Positions 48,195-58,346 are shown, numbered from the stretch's first letter. The stretch: 64,000 nt of DNA from Oligoflexales bacterium (GCA_947445775.1 CANFEB010000005.1:36465-100464); one strand, 5' to 3'. The notes: generated by a model from the letters alone, not told the origin. Numbers and translations are program-made.

Positions 48195-48686
48195 TTGGGG
48201 GTGTCCATGCCGAAGTCCTGGTGGGATGCAGTGCGTGAAATAGCCTCTTTAGTCGTTCGTGATGGCCTCCATCAAGCCGACGAGGGTGTGATGCGCCGGG
48301 CTTTGCTGTCTTCTGGCTTTGAGGAAGAAGCCATCATTAAGGCGTTTGACTGGATTGATCATGCTGAGCGGTCCGGTAATGTTCTCGAAGCTCTGGTGAT
48401 GTTGGCTCCGCGACCGGAGGGCATTCGTGTGGCCCATCCGATGGAGCGTATGTTTGTTTCCGATCGCCTTTGGAATGAAATTGGTCGTGCCCGTCAGCGC
48501 GAAGTGATGAATACCGATCTTGCCGAAAGGGTGCTTGAGGGAATTCGCGCCCTCGATACGCGTGATTGGGAAGACAATGAAGTTCGTTCTTTCATTGCAG
48601 ACTTGATGGCCGATGCGACTGTTTCTGGTGACGCAAGCCGCGCCGAGCAAATCCTGAAGGATCAACTTCCGGAATTTTATTCGTAG
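48195..48686 (+). CDS. smg: Smg/DUF494-like protein
   Basis: Small acidic helical protein located between dprA and topA, conserved synteny of smg. Confidence 0.6.
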   Translation: MGVSMPKSWWDAVREIASLVVRDGLHQADEGVMRRALLSSGFEEEAIIKAFDWIDHAERSGNVLEALVMLAPRPEGIRVAHPMERMFVSDRLWNEIGRARQREVMNTDLAERVLEGIRALDTRDWEDNEVRSFIADLMADATVSGDASRAEQILKDQLPEFYS

Positions 48687-48854
48687 ATTTATTGACTGTA
48701 AGTACTTGTTTTTATTTAAAAAATTTCATTGTAGCTTGCTGCTTCTGGTAGCAAGCTGTTACTGATCCGAAGGTGCGTTCATTTATAATAAATGGGCGAT
48801 TTCGCTTTTTTTCACAAAAAATCAAAGCCAATCGCCATTTTCTGGGATCTCCTT

Positions 48855-51170
48855 GTGGCAAAATTTCTGGTTGTTGTTGAGTCTCCCACCAAGGTCAAAG
48901 CACTTAAAAAATACCTCGGCAAGGATTACGAAGTTCTGGCTTCCAAGGGGCACGTCAAGGATTTGCCCGCGAGTTCTCTGGGCGTTGACGTGGACAAGGG
49001 GTTTGAGCCCCAGTACGTAACGATTCCCGGCAAAGAAAAGATTCTCAAAGACATCACCTCTGCAGCGCAACTTGCTGACACCGTATACCTCGCGCCTGAC
49101 CCGGACCGCGAAGGGGAAGCCATTGCCTGGCACATCGCCAGTGAATTGAAGAAGCCAAAGGACAAAATCCGGCGGGTATTAATCCACGAGATCACGAAAA
49201 AGGGGGTGCAAGACGCCCTTTCCAGTCCTCTTGATCTTGATTTGAAGAAATTTGAATCGCAGCAAGCACGCCGCATCCTCGACCGTTTAGTCGGTTACCA
49301 GATTAGTCCTATTCTCTGGAAAAAAGTGAAGCGCGGATTGTCGGCCGGACGCGTGCAGAGTGTCGCTGTGCGCTTGATTTGTGAGCGTGAGCAGGAAGTT
49401 CGCAAATTTAATCCGGAAGAATACTGGAGCATCGAGTCCAAACTTGACGCTGATTCGCCGCCGCAGATTGTAGCGCGCCTTGCTGCTGTGGATGGCCGTA
49501 AGATCGGCAAAGATTTTGAGATTCGCAATGGCGAAGATGCTGAGGTTATTAAAAAGCGCCTCAAGTCTGCCCCGGTCGTGGTCAAGTCGGTGCAACGCAA
49601 GGAGCGTAAACGCAATCCAGTCCCGCCGTTCACCACATCTAAATTGCAGCAGGAAGCATTCCGTAAGGTTGGTTTTAATGTGAAACGGACGATGTCTGTG
49701 GCGCAAAGCCTATATGAGGGTGTCGAGATCGGTGGTGATGGCCCCGTTGGTTTGATCACCTACATGCGTACCGATTCAACCCGGGTTTCCGATGAAGCGC
49801 TGACGAACGTCCGCGAGCACATCAGCAAGCGATATGGCCCGGAGTTTTTGCCCGATAGTCCAATCATCTACAAAACCAAGAAGTCGGCCCAAGATGCCCA
49901 TGAGGCCATCCGTCCGACCATGCTGGAATATCCGCCGGAAACCCTAGTCAGTCACCTGTCTAAGGAACAATTGGGACTATATCGCTTAATCTGGAACCGC
50001 TTCGTGGCCAGCCAGATGAAACCCGCAATATTTGATCAAATGAGTGTCGAGTTTTCTGCCGATGCGGAAAAGTTGTTGCTGCGCGCGAGCGGCAGCCGGA
50101 TCCTCTTTAAGGGGTTTCTTGAGGTCTACGAAGAAGGCCGCGATGAAACCGCTAAACGTAAGGATGCCGTTGACTCTGGCGAGGATGAAGAAGAAATGGC
50201 CCAGGGCGGTATTTTGCCACCTCTCCAAGAAGGCAAGCCCATAAAACTGCTGGACGTGGTCACTGAGCAGCACTTCACTCAGCCGCCGCCACGTTTTAAT
50301 GAATCATCCATGGTCAAGGAACTCGACGAACAGGCAATTGGTCGGCCTTCGACCTATGCAACCATTTTGTCGACCATTGTGGACCGTGGATATGTCCGCA
50401 AAATTGATAACCGGACCTACGAGCCGACGATACTTGGCGAAAAGGTCAACGAGCTGCTTGTCGAGGCATTTCCCGACATCGTCAGCGTTCAGTTTACGGC
50501 CAGCATGGAAGACGGGCTCGACAAGGTCGAAGAGGGCGGAGTCGAGTGGCGGCGTTTGCTTGCCGATTTTTACGAGAAATTTTCTGCCAAGTTGAAAACG
50601 GCCGAAACGGGGATGCGCAACGTTAAGGGACAATCTGAGCCAACGGATATCAAATGCAATCGCTGTGAAACCGGGATCATGCACATCAAGTGGTCGTCCC
50701 GCGGCGAATTCCTAGGCTGCTCCGGTTATCCCAAGTGTCGGGGCACCAGTGAGTTCACTCGCCTCAGTGACGGAAAAATTCAGCTGATCCAGCCAAAAGT
50801 CACTGGCGATAAGTGCTCAAAGTGCGGCAAAGATATGATCGCTAAGACGGGCCGTTTCGGTGATTACATCGCCTGCATCGATTACCCGACGTGCCCAACG
50901 GTGAAGAGTCCGCCCCCGGAAGTGGATTGCCCTCAGGAAAGTTGCAGCGGTGGCCTTGTTGGCCGTAAGACCCGCATTGGCAAGATGTTCTGGGGATGCA
51001 TCAACTATCCGTCTTGCAGCTACGCGGTTTGGGACAAGCCGGTGGCAGTCAAGTGTGAAGGTTGCTCCTTTCCGATCATGACGCTGAAATCCACCAAGCG
51101 CGATGGCAACCGTTACGTTTGCCCTTCGTGTAAGAACGCGGTGGAAGCTCCAGAATCTCCAGAAGCCTGA
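48855..51170 (+). CDS. topA: DNA topoisomerase I
   Basis: KFLVVVESPTKVKALKKYLG, DPDREGEAIAWHIA, LITYMRTDSTRVS, C-terminal zinc ribbons; GTG start at 48855. Confidence 0.97.
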   Translation: MAKFLVVVESPTKVKALKKYLGKDYEVLASKGHVKDLPASSLGVDVDKGFEPQYVTIPGKEKILKDITSAAQLADTVYLAPDPDREGEAIAWHIASELKKPKDKIRRVLIHEITKKGVQDALSSPLDLDLKKFESQQARRILDRLVGYQISPILWKKVKRGLSAGRVQSVAVRLICEREQEVRKFNPEEYWSIESKLDADSPPQIVARLAAVDGRKIGKDFEIRNGEDAEVIKKRLKSAPVVVKSVQRKERKRNPVPPFTTSKLQQEAFRKVGFNVKRTMSVAQSLYEGVEIGGDGPVGLITYMRTDSTRVSDEALTNVREHISKRYGPEFLPDSPIIYKTKKSAQDAHEAIRPTMLEYPPETLVSHLSKEQLGLYRLIWNRFVASQMKPAIFDQMSVEFSADAEKLLLRASGSRILFKGFLEVYEEGRDETAKRKDAVDSGEDEEEMAQGGILPPLQEGKPIKLLDVVTEQHFTQPPPRFNESSMVKELDEQAIGRPSTYATILSTIVDRGYVRKIDNRTYEPTILGEKVNELLVEAFPDIVSVQFTASMEDGLDKVEEGGVEWRRLLADFYEKFSAKLKTAETGMRNVKGQSEPTDIKCNRCETGIMHIKWSSRGEFLGCSGYPKCRGTSEFTRLSDGKIQLIQPKVTGDKCSKCGKDMIAKTGRFGDYIACIDYPTCPTVKSPPPEVDCPQESCSGGLVGRKTRIGKMFWGCINYPSCSYAVWDKPVAVKCEGCSFPIMTLKSTKRDGNRYVCPSCKNAVEAPESPEA

Positions 51171-51192
51171 TGCGGGCGGGGGAGAACCCGTT

Positions 51193-52122
51193 GTGCATGC
51201 TGGTGACCGATTGTTCGCAACCATCTTTGACGTTTTCGATGCAAGTCCCGCCCTTGACGAAGTTTTCTTTAATGGTGCGGACGTTGCCGCTTCCGGATCA
51301 TTTCGGGGCGAGCCCACCCTTCGGCAAAACCTGATTCCGTGCCTTGATTCATTTTTTGGATCTAGCCTGGCGGTTCTGGATTGGCTGCAGGATTTAGCCA
51401 CGGCCTGCAATTCAAGGCTCGATCCGATGTTTCCTTCTGCCGGCGGTAATGTTCCGGAGCGTGCCGCGCGTTGGCATGCCCTGTTTCCACCGCTGGTTCG
51501 CAATGGGCCGGTGTTTACGGTTAGAAGAAATAGATTTGCAAGTTTGACCCTCGATGACTTCGCCATCCCAGATGTTCTGCGAGTAGCCCTGCTGGAGCAC
51601 CTGCAACGGGGAGGATCTCTGCTGGTTTCTGGTCCGACTGGATCAGGAAAATCTTCGTTTGTTGCAGCGATACTCCGGCAATTTTTTTCATCGCGGCGCA
51701 TGGTTATTATTGAAACTGTCGAAGAACTTGGAAGTCTATCTACCAATTTTCTGAATATGGTTGTGCGGCCACCTAATTTGGCGGGCGCGGGGGCCGTCAC
51801 CGCCAACTGGCTATTTGAAGAGGCCTTGAGGCTTCGGCCTGATGGGATTGTGATCGGCGAGATCAGGGGGCTTGAGGCGAGTGCATTTTGCAGCGCCGTT
51901 ACCAGCGGGCACCCATCTTGTTTTTCTACCATCCATGCTGGCGATGTGGATCAGGCCCGGTGGCGCTTAGGCTGGTTGGCCGGCCTGACGGGAATAACTG
52001 AGATGGCAGCCAGGACAGAGATGGCGGGGCTTACGGGGATGGTTATTCAACTTGCAAGGGCGGAAACCCAGGCTTCTGTTCCCGCTGTAGTTGGCTTTGG
52101 GCCACTGTCGAGGTTACAATAG
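51193..52122 (+). CDS. CpaF/VirB11-type secretion ATPase (orphan)
   Basis: LLVSGPTGSGKSSFVAAIL, ALRLRPDGIVIGEIRGLEA, TSGHPSCFSTIHAG; probable GTG start at 51193. Confidence 0.8.
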   Translation: MHAGDRLFATIFDVFDASPALDEVFFNGADVAASGSFRGEPTLRQNLIPCLDSFFGSSLAVLDWLQDLATACNSRLDPMFPSAGGNVPERAARWHALFPPLVRNGPVFTVRRNRFASLTLDDFAIPDVLRVALLEHLQRGGSLLVSGPTGSGKSSFVAAILRQFFSSRRMVIIETVEELGSLSTNFLNMVVRPPNLAGAGAVTANWLFEEALRLRPDGIVIGEIRGLEASAFCSAVTSGHPSCFSTIHAGDVDQARWRLGWLAGLTGITEMAARTEMAGLTGMVIQLARAETQASVPAVVGFGPLSRLQ

Positions 52123-52160
52123 TCGTACAGCAATTAACCAGCATCCGGAGGTTCTCGCAC

Positions 52161-53048
52161 ATGAGCCGCATGATGAAATCACCAAAAATCATATTTTTGG
52201 CATTGATGCTGGGGACTTCTGCCTGCAGCAAATCTCCTCAGAAGAAAAAAGACGATGCCGTGAACAATTTTGGCAACGGGGCCGTGGGCGACATGGTGCA
52301 ATGTGTGAGGGCCAAGTGCGATCCGGGGCGTCCCCAGTTGTATGTGAACGGCGTGTCGACTCCGCGCCTGACGGCCGAGATCAATCAGGCGGTGAACTGG
52401 CAGATTAGCGGCCGCTCGACGATGTATCCTGGCCGTTCCTATGCAGCCCTGCGAATGGATTTCAATCCACAAATGCCGCGGCTGACCGTACGTCAGAGTA
52501 CAGGGATGCTCAGTGGGTCTGATTCAATTGCCGTTAGCGGCCAATTGACAGCTGCTGAATTGCAGGCGGGTTCAACAGCGACGGTCGTGGTCCGCGACAT
52601 GACAGCCTGCCAGGTGCTTTCGACCGGGTCAGGGAATGCCACGGGCAATTCCGTCTGCAACAATTCCTCGCAGCCGACTCAATACGACACCACGCTGACG
52701 GCGACGGTTTCAGTTTCGAACAATGCCTACAATCCAAATGGTCCGTATGCGCAGATTCCTGGTACGCCCAATAACATGACGCCCAATAACTCCATGGACA
52801 ACCTTGGGATGAGAATTGGCATTGCCGCTGTGTTGGGCGGACTCCAGGCTCTTTTCGGACAAAATAATAATGCGGCGGGAGTTCTGGGCGGTTCTGTTAA
52901 TGGGGCCATCCAAGGCTTGAATCAATCCCCGTACGCTGGCGGCACTAGCAACATGTACAACGGCAATGCCTATTATAACCAGAATGCCTATCAGCCGAAC
53001 AACAATTCTGGATACAATAACGGACCCAACAACATCCGGGGCTACTAA
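52161..53048 (+). CDS. Hypothetical lipoprotein with Asn/Gly/Tyr-rich C-terminus
   Basis: Lipobox LGTSAC; C-term NGNAYYNQNAYQPNNNSGYNNGPNN. Confidence 0.75.
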   Translation: MSRMMKSPKIIFLALMLGTSACSKSPQKKKDDAVNNFGNGAVGDMVQCVRAKCDPGRPQLYVNGVSTPRLTAEINQAVNWQISGRSTMYPGRSYAALRMDFNPQMPRLTVRQSTGMLSGSDSIAVSGQLTAAELQAGSTATVVVRDMTACQVLSTGSGNATGNSVCNNSSQPTQYDTTLTATVSVSNNAYNPNGPYAQIPGTPNNMTPNNSMDNLGMRIGIAAVLGGLQALFGQNNNAAGVLGGSVNGAIQGLNQSPYAGGTSNMYNGNAYYNQNAYQPNNNSGYNNGPNNIRGY

Positions 53049-53050
53049 AC

Positions 53051-53938
53051 ATGAAGCATACATCTGTCATTCTGGTTGCTAGTTTGTTGGGCGCAGCAAG
53101 TCTCGTCGGTTGCAAAATGACAAGCACCGATCAATCAAACAAAAAATCGATAGACGCGGTGGCCACTGGCGATCAGTCTCTGCGTTCTAACGTCGCCTGT
53201 GGGCCTGGCAGCATGGCAAACAGCAATGTGTCAGAAGCGGTTGTCCGTTCCTATGTTGCCCTGCCGCCGTTTCTTCAGATGCAGTATCCGGATCTGAATC
53301 AATCATTTCGAATCAGCGAACAACCAGCCAAAGATTGCTTGATTTCCTTTAAGGGAATGCCGGCAGCGGGGATGTCTACGGCGGAGCAGGGGTTTATGAA
53401 GGGCGATCGCCTGGACGCGCTGAAGGCATGTTGGGTGGCTCCAGTTCCAGCGCCTGGCGAGACGCAAGAGCCACGCATTTTGATGGGAGCAACACTTCAG
53501 GACGTCCACAATTCAATGATCGTCACCTCGTTTTATGCCTTTGCGGAATGGTATATGGACCGGGTATTTGGACCGGCAATCGCTGCGGCAGGATCAACTC
53601 AGGGCAAGGATCTTGGCACCAAGGGTGAAGACCTGATCGCTTTCGTCGCAGAATTTTCCAGCGCTCGCAAGGCCATTGCAGCTGCGGTCATTGCGGACCT
53701 TGAGAAAGCCGGCAAAGCGGATGTCATTGCCAAATATGAACAGGATTTCAGTGCTCCTGCCGCATCGCTTTCTGCGAACGTAGGCTTTCAAAATTTTGTC
53801 TCTGCCGAATTCACTGATACTTGGTATTGCAGTGTTGAAACTCACGAGTCCCTCGTTAATTCGACGGTCTTCCCCAAGACACGCGAGGCCTACGCTGGCA
53901 TGGCCAAGCTGCTTGGCAAGGCATGGTTCGAAAACTGA
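53051..53938 (+). CDS. Hypothetical lipoprotein
   Basis: Lipobox ASLVGC; ORF directly following 52161-53048. Confidence 0.75.
   Translation: MKHTSVILVASLLGAASLVGCKMTSTDQSNKKSIDAVATGDQSLRSNVACGPGSMANSNVSEAVVRSYVALPPFLQMQYPDLNQSFRISEQPAKDCLISFKGMPAAGMSTAEQGFMKGDRLDALKACWVAPVPAPGETQEPRILMGATLQDVHNSMIVTSFYAFAEWYMDRVFGPAIAAAGSTQGKDLGTKGEDLIAFVAEFSSARKAIAAAVIADLEKAGKADVIAKYEQDFSAPAASLSANVGFQNFVSAEFTDTWYCSVETHESLVNSTVFPKTREAYAGMAKLLGKAWFEN
53851..53938 (+). repeat. 88-bp direct repeat, copy 1 (3' end of hypothetical lipoprotein gene)
   Basis: cctcgttaattcgacggtcttccccaagacacgcgaggcc...ggttcgaaaactga. Confidence 0.95.
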
Positions 53939-54515
53939 CATTAATCAGCGACTTCGTCTCTTCAACTGATCAGCAATATCGTCCTCTTTGTGGTTTCGAC
54001 CAAACGCTGGAATTCTTTAGGGGAAGTTTCTCGGCCCCCTTGGTCAGCACTTTTTTTGTGCCATCACCACCTGTTTAAATGGGCAGGCTGGCCGCCCCAG
54101 CTGCGCGCTTGCGCGCCTGTGCCATGAAACCTGTGCCGAGTTCCTGTTCGGCAGCGGCTTGATTGTGGCGACGACACCGCAAGGTCAAATTATCTTCGGT
54201 ATGATCGCCGCTGGAATTGCTGGACGAGATGGGGATTTTTTTGTTGGACTTTGATCGCCATTCCCCGGGGAAGCTAGGGCGGAGACTGCTTCTGCGGCGC
54301 CTGAAGAGCGGCTGACGAGCCCAAGGCGATAATCTTGCAGACGCCTGAGACCCACCGATTCCGGTTCTTACACCTAGGGTTCATAAAGATACCTCCCGCT
54401 GTCATTAAGGCCTCCCTTCGATCCCTAACCCAATGATTTGGATAGGAAGAGCTTAGGGGGTACGGGACGAAGTCGCTGATTAATTCAGACGGGACGATAT
54501 CGCTGATGAATTACA
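53936..54515. mobile_element. Degenerate IS-derived element, copy 2
   Basis: Ends TGACATTAATCAGCGACTTCGTC and (RC) TGTAATTCATCAGCGATATCGTCCC; shares left and right segments with 11043-12125. Confidence 0.8.
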
Positions 54516-55656
54516 GGCTCTGGGCTGCACCGCGCGCCGGGATTTGTGCCGGCAGATTCGGCGTGCCGCCGCTCCACAGGTCGCGCATGAGGAGCTGGAC
54601 ACGATCTGCATAAGTCTTGCCTTCTTTTGCATAGGAAATATCAGCCGACGTCGAGGCGACTTCCTCGGCTCGCAGTTCGGGATCAGGTTCGAGAATATCG
54701 TAGCTCGCCGCTTCAAGCTGCCGCGCCAAGACCTCGACCATCCCCGGTATATGATAGGACCGTCGATCCGCTATGGGTGCCCGCATTGCCGGCTTATGAA
54801 AGTGTTCTTGATATTCGTCATGGGCGAAATGACGATCCAGAGGCATGGTGAACATGAAATCCTGAACGGCAGCCTCGTCGTTGAGACGCCGGTCGCGGAC
54901 CTCTTGACTCTCTCCAGGGAAGCCGCGTTGTAAAAACTCCTTCGCCTTGATCGTCGTGATCAACGTCAAATGACAATCGGCGCAGCCTATCGGTGTATCG
55001 CCAACTTCATCGCGGTAGGTCCCTCCATTCCAGCGGCGCACCAAGCGAGCGACGTCTCCACCGGGCCTGTATACCGGATAAAAGCGGTCAAAAATGTGCA
55101 GAACGAAGCTGTCGCGAACATGACGCGCACCGACAAACGCATTGTAGTGCGTGCGAATCTCAGCCGGCATCATGATAGAGCCGTCATCGGCGACGGGGTG
55201 AACTTCGATGACGTATGTGTCGCGGTAGTTATCGGCACCCAGTTGAGTGCGGAGGCGCTTAATCACCCGCAGAGACGGACCGATGCTGCCATCGGGGCCC
55301 TGGGCACCTTTAGCGGCGAAGCCTTCGACATGAATCTCGGTGCGATCTTCAGCGTCGGCCCGATAGAACTCCAATAGGTTCGCGGTTGTTTGACGCCAAG
55401 TTGCATTCAGATAGAGGCGTTGCGCTTCCCGAGAGTTGGCGTTCCCTGGCATCGATGGGCCATTGTCCCCCCCCCATCCAGGCATGAAAGCCCGCAGGTA
55501 TTCGCGGTCAGCGAGCGGCGCCAGTAAAGTCCATGCCGCGTCGCTGCTATCTGGTACGGGGGCGTAAGCGCGTAGCCCAGAGGACGTCGTGCGCTTGCGA
55601 CAAGCACTGAGGCACAAGACACACACGACCAATGCAATCATTTTGTTCCAACGCAC
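54511..55656 (-). CDS. Hypothetical lipoprotein with CADCH c-type heme motif
   Basis: Lipobox LCLSAC; DTPIGCADCHLTLI; stop codon TAA lies inside the element terminus. Confidence 0.75.
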   Translation of the reverse strand: MRWNKMIALVVCVLCLSACRKRTTSSGLRAYAPVPDSSDAAWTLLAPLADREYLRAFMPGWGGDNGPSMPGNANSREAQRLYLNATWRQTTANLLEFYRADAEDRTEIHVEGFAAKGAQGPDGSIGPSLRVIKRLRTQLGADNYRDTYVIEVHPVADDGSIMMPAEIRTHYNAFVGARHVRDSFVLHIFDRFYPVYRPGGDVARLVRRWNGGTYRDEVGDTPIGCADCHLTLITTIKAKEFLQRGFPGESQEVRDRRLNDEAAVQDFMFTMPLDRHFAHDEYQEHFHKPAMRAPIADRRSYHIPGMVEVLARQLEAASYDILEPDPELRAEEVASTSADISYAKEGKTYADRVQLLMRDLWSGGTPNLPAQIPARGAAQSL

Positions 55657-55693
55657 GATTCACCCCACCTACAAGTAAGACTATGACTGCAAA

Positions 55694-55781
55694 CCTCGTT
55701 CATTCGACGGTCTTCCCCAAGACACGCGAGGCCTATGCTGGCACGGCCAAGCTGCTTGGCAAGGCATGGTTCGAAAACTGA
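55694..55781 (+). repeat. 88-bp direct repeat, copy 2
   Basis: Matches 53851-53938 with 3 mismatches; encodes VHSTVFPKTREAYAGTAKLLGKAWFEN*. Confidence 0.95.
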
Positions 55782-55832
55782 TTCATGACGCCGGCGCGGC
55801 CCCTTCGTTAACGGTCTATATGAGCGTGAAAC

Positions 55833-58346
55833 CTACTTTTTCTTAAAGAATCCCTTCAATTTATCCTTCGCTTGGGCTTCCAATTTTTTGGCGCCTTCCT
55901 GCGCCTTTGTGGTGATCTCGTCGGCTTTCTTTTCATCGATGCCCAGGGATGGCAACGCTGATTTGATCGCTTGACGCGTGGAATCTTCCAGCGCCTTTTT
56001 GGCCTCCATCTCAAGTCTGGCGGCAGCATTGTCCTCGAAGTTGCGCGTCAACCCAGATGTATCCATTGCCAGCCGGGGCTTAAGCACATTGCCCCCCAAC
56101 TTGAAGGAAAGCGGCAGGGCCTTGTTTTTGTCGAGCAGCATAGCCGCATATTCGCTCTGTTTGAGTAATCCGTTTTTTTCTGTTTCTGAAAGTGCGACAT
56201 CCAGATTTCCCGAGAGGTCGCCCTCTAGTGTGGTGATCGCATCAAGCTTGAATTGACCAAGGTCACTCGCTGTATCCGAAGTGATCCTGATTTTTCCGTC
56301 GTTCACTTCAAACTGCCCCTTGCTGGAAGCGACCTTTTTTTCTCCGGCGTACTTGGTTGGGATCTTGACGAGTTTAACGCCGTCAATTCTTTTTTTGAGG
56401 TCATCAATCTTGGGGCGCTTGTCCTCAGGAATGCGTTTGCCGAGGGGTGAGTTGAAAAATTTGTCGATGTTTTTAATGGCTTTTTCTGCGGCCTTGCCCG
56501 ACGTCAAACCCGACATGAATCCTGCGAAAGCATCGGCCACCAGTGGGCGCAATTCGCCTCCGCGCACCCGCAAATCGCTAATGTTGTAGGAACCCTTGCC
56601 ACTAAGTGTTTTGGAGATGGTTTGGCGCGTTGTGCCGCGTGCGCTCGCCGTCATTGCCAAACTCAATTTTCCAGTCAGGGCTTCCCTTTGCGCAGGAGCA
56701 ATGACATCGAGCGCATCGCCGGCCGACACACTGTCAAGGTTGAACGTTCCTTGAAATTCCAGCGGTGCGGCAGAGAGGTTTAATTTGCCGTCAGCATTGA
56801 CGCTGCCGCCAAGAGCCTGGAGCGAAAATTTTTGCAGGGCCAACTGAAGTTCCTTCAGTGATGCCTTCATTGCAAGGTTGCTGATCGTGAGCTTCTCCCA
56901 AACGATTGCATTCATGGCGACGTCCACAGAAACTTCGTGGGGCTTCAAGGTTTCCTTTAACTCTGAAGATAACGCGAAATCCTTTTCGGTACCGGAAGCT
57001 CCTCCGGGAGCGGCTGGGGATCCCGGCGTGGCAGATTCGGCGGCCCCAGCAGTGGCGGCGCCTGTGGTGGAGCCGCCAGCTTGCGCGGGTGGCAAAAACG
57101 GCTTTAATAGAGCTGACAAATCTATTTGTTTGCTGGTGAACTTGATCTGGGCCCTTGCCGGCATAACGGATGTCGCATTCACCGCCAGATTAAAATCGGA
57201 ACCGGCCAACTTGCTCTCGACAATCAGGTCAGCATGAAGCGCTGCCAGGTCGGCCACGGGGCCATCAACTTTTGCATGAACCGAAAGCGAAGCTTTTTGC
57301 AGCATCTTTTCATGCTGCGGCAGCATTGCCCCTAGACTCGAAATATCAGGACTTTCGATGTCCATGGAGAACATTGTCTTTAGGGTCCTGAAATCGCTGA
57401 CAGCCAATTTGCCGCTGCCGGCGATGTTGAGGATGTCAAAGCCCAGCTCATCAACTTGGAGGCTCGTTGGCGATGCCGCGCCGCGAATCCGCAACGCGAT
57501 ATTCTGGCCTGGTTTTTTTACCAGCGCATTTTGAAAATTCAGGGCGAGTTCCTTAAGGTCGAGATTGCCATTGAATGCAAGGCGCTTGAAAAGTGATTCT
57601 GGTCCCGTTTCAATCCGGGCCATCAGTTTTGCCGTGATGGCCCCGCCAACGACAGCGCCGCCTTCTTTCGCCTTCAAGCGAGTGGTCAAGGCAATGTCGA
57701 TGTCGCGATCCAAGCCGATATTGCGAATGGCAAAGTCCAGATCAGAGACCCGAGCAAGAGGCTTGCCATTGGCCGTGATGCTGACCGCGGCACCCGTTAG
57801 GAGGACCGACTTGATTAGGACCCGCTCGCGGATGTGGGCGATGCCTGTGCTGTCGAGGGCCAAGGGCTGCGAAGTCTGCGTTCCCTGGGCTTCCGGACCG
57901 GCCGGGGGCGTCGCCGTCGCCGGGGGAATGCCTGGTGCCGGGGCTTTGGCCAGGCTGGCCAGGTTGTTGGACCCATTGAGGAGCCGGATTTCTACGGCCG
58001 GATTGACGATCCGGAGTTCGCCAACCAACTTTCCCTGCAACAGGGGCCAGAATTCAGTAGCGAGAAACACCTCGTCTGTCTTAAAGAGTGTGGTCCCACT
58101 GAAAGTAGAATCGGTGTTGCGGATTTCAGCATTTTTGATGGTGACCCCAAGTTTGGGAATCCCATGAAGGCGGATGGACTTGAAGTCGAGGTCCGCATTC
58201 ACTGTGCTGCTAACGGCAGCTTGAATCTGGGGTTTGAACTTTTCCAGGTCGATAAGAAAGGGCAGCGCAATTGCGCTGGCAAGCGCAAGGCCTAGGACAA
58301 CGACGGAACTTACGACCCATTTAGTTTTTGACGCGATCAACAGCAT
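55833..58346 (-). CDS. AsmA-family protein
   Basis: Signal anchor then LEKFKPQIQAAVSSTVNADLDFKSIRL; AsmA_2-like C-terminal repeats (GKGSYNISDLRVRGGEL). Confidence 0.85.
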   Translation of the reverse strand: MLLIASKTKWVVSSVVVLGLALASAIALPFLIDLEKFKPQIQAAVSSTVNADLDFKSIRLHGIPKLGVTIKNAEIRNTDSTFSGTTLFKTDEVFLATEFWPLLQGKLVGELRIVNPAVEIRLLNGSNNLASLAKAPAPGIPPATATPPAGPEAQGTQTSQPLALDSTGIAHIRERVLIKSVLLTGAAVSITANGKPLARVSDLDFAIRNIGLDRDIDIALTTRLKAKEGGAVVGGAITAKLMARIETGPESLFKRLAFNGNLDLKELALNFQNALVKKPGQNIALRIRGAASPTSLQVDELGFDILNIAGSGKLAVSDFRTLKTMFSMDIESPDISSLGAMLPQHEKMLQKASLSVHAKVDGPVADLAALHADLIVESKLAGSDFNLAVNATSVMPARAQIKFTSKQIDLSALLKPFLPPAQAGGSTTGAATAGAAESATPGSPAAPGGASGTEKDFALSSELKETLKPHEVSVDVAMNAIVWEKLTISNLAMKASLKELQLALQKFSLQALGGSVNADGKLNLSAAPLEFQGTFNLDSVSAGDALDVIAPAQREALTGKLSLAMTASARGTTRQTISKTLSGKGSYNISDLRVRGGELRPLVADAFAGFMSGLTSGKAAEKAIKNIDKFFNSPLGKRIPEDKRPKIDDLKKRIDGVKLVKIPTKYAGEKKVASSKGQFEVNDGKIRITSDTASDLGQFKLDAITTLEGDLSGNLDVALSETEKNGLLKQSEYAAMLLDKNKALPLSFKLGGNVLKPRLAMDTSGLTRNFEDNAAARLEMEAKKALEDSTRQAIKSALPSLGIDEKKADEITTKAQEGAKKLEAQAKDKLKGFFKKK

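Noticed and set aside
48733-48757. Perfect AGCTTGCT/AGCAAGCT hairpin upstream of topA
   Set aside because: No T-run or SD overlap; a lone 8-bp stem in an AT-rich gap is not enough for a terminator or regulatory claim.
50817-51932. 371-aa minus-strand ORF
   Set aside because: Entirely antisense to topA 3' end and the CpaF-like ATPase; composition is typical of a GC-rich antisense shadow ORF.
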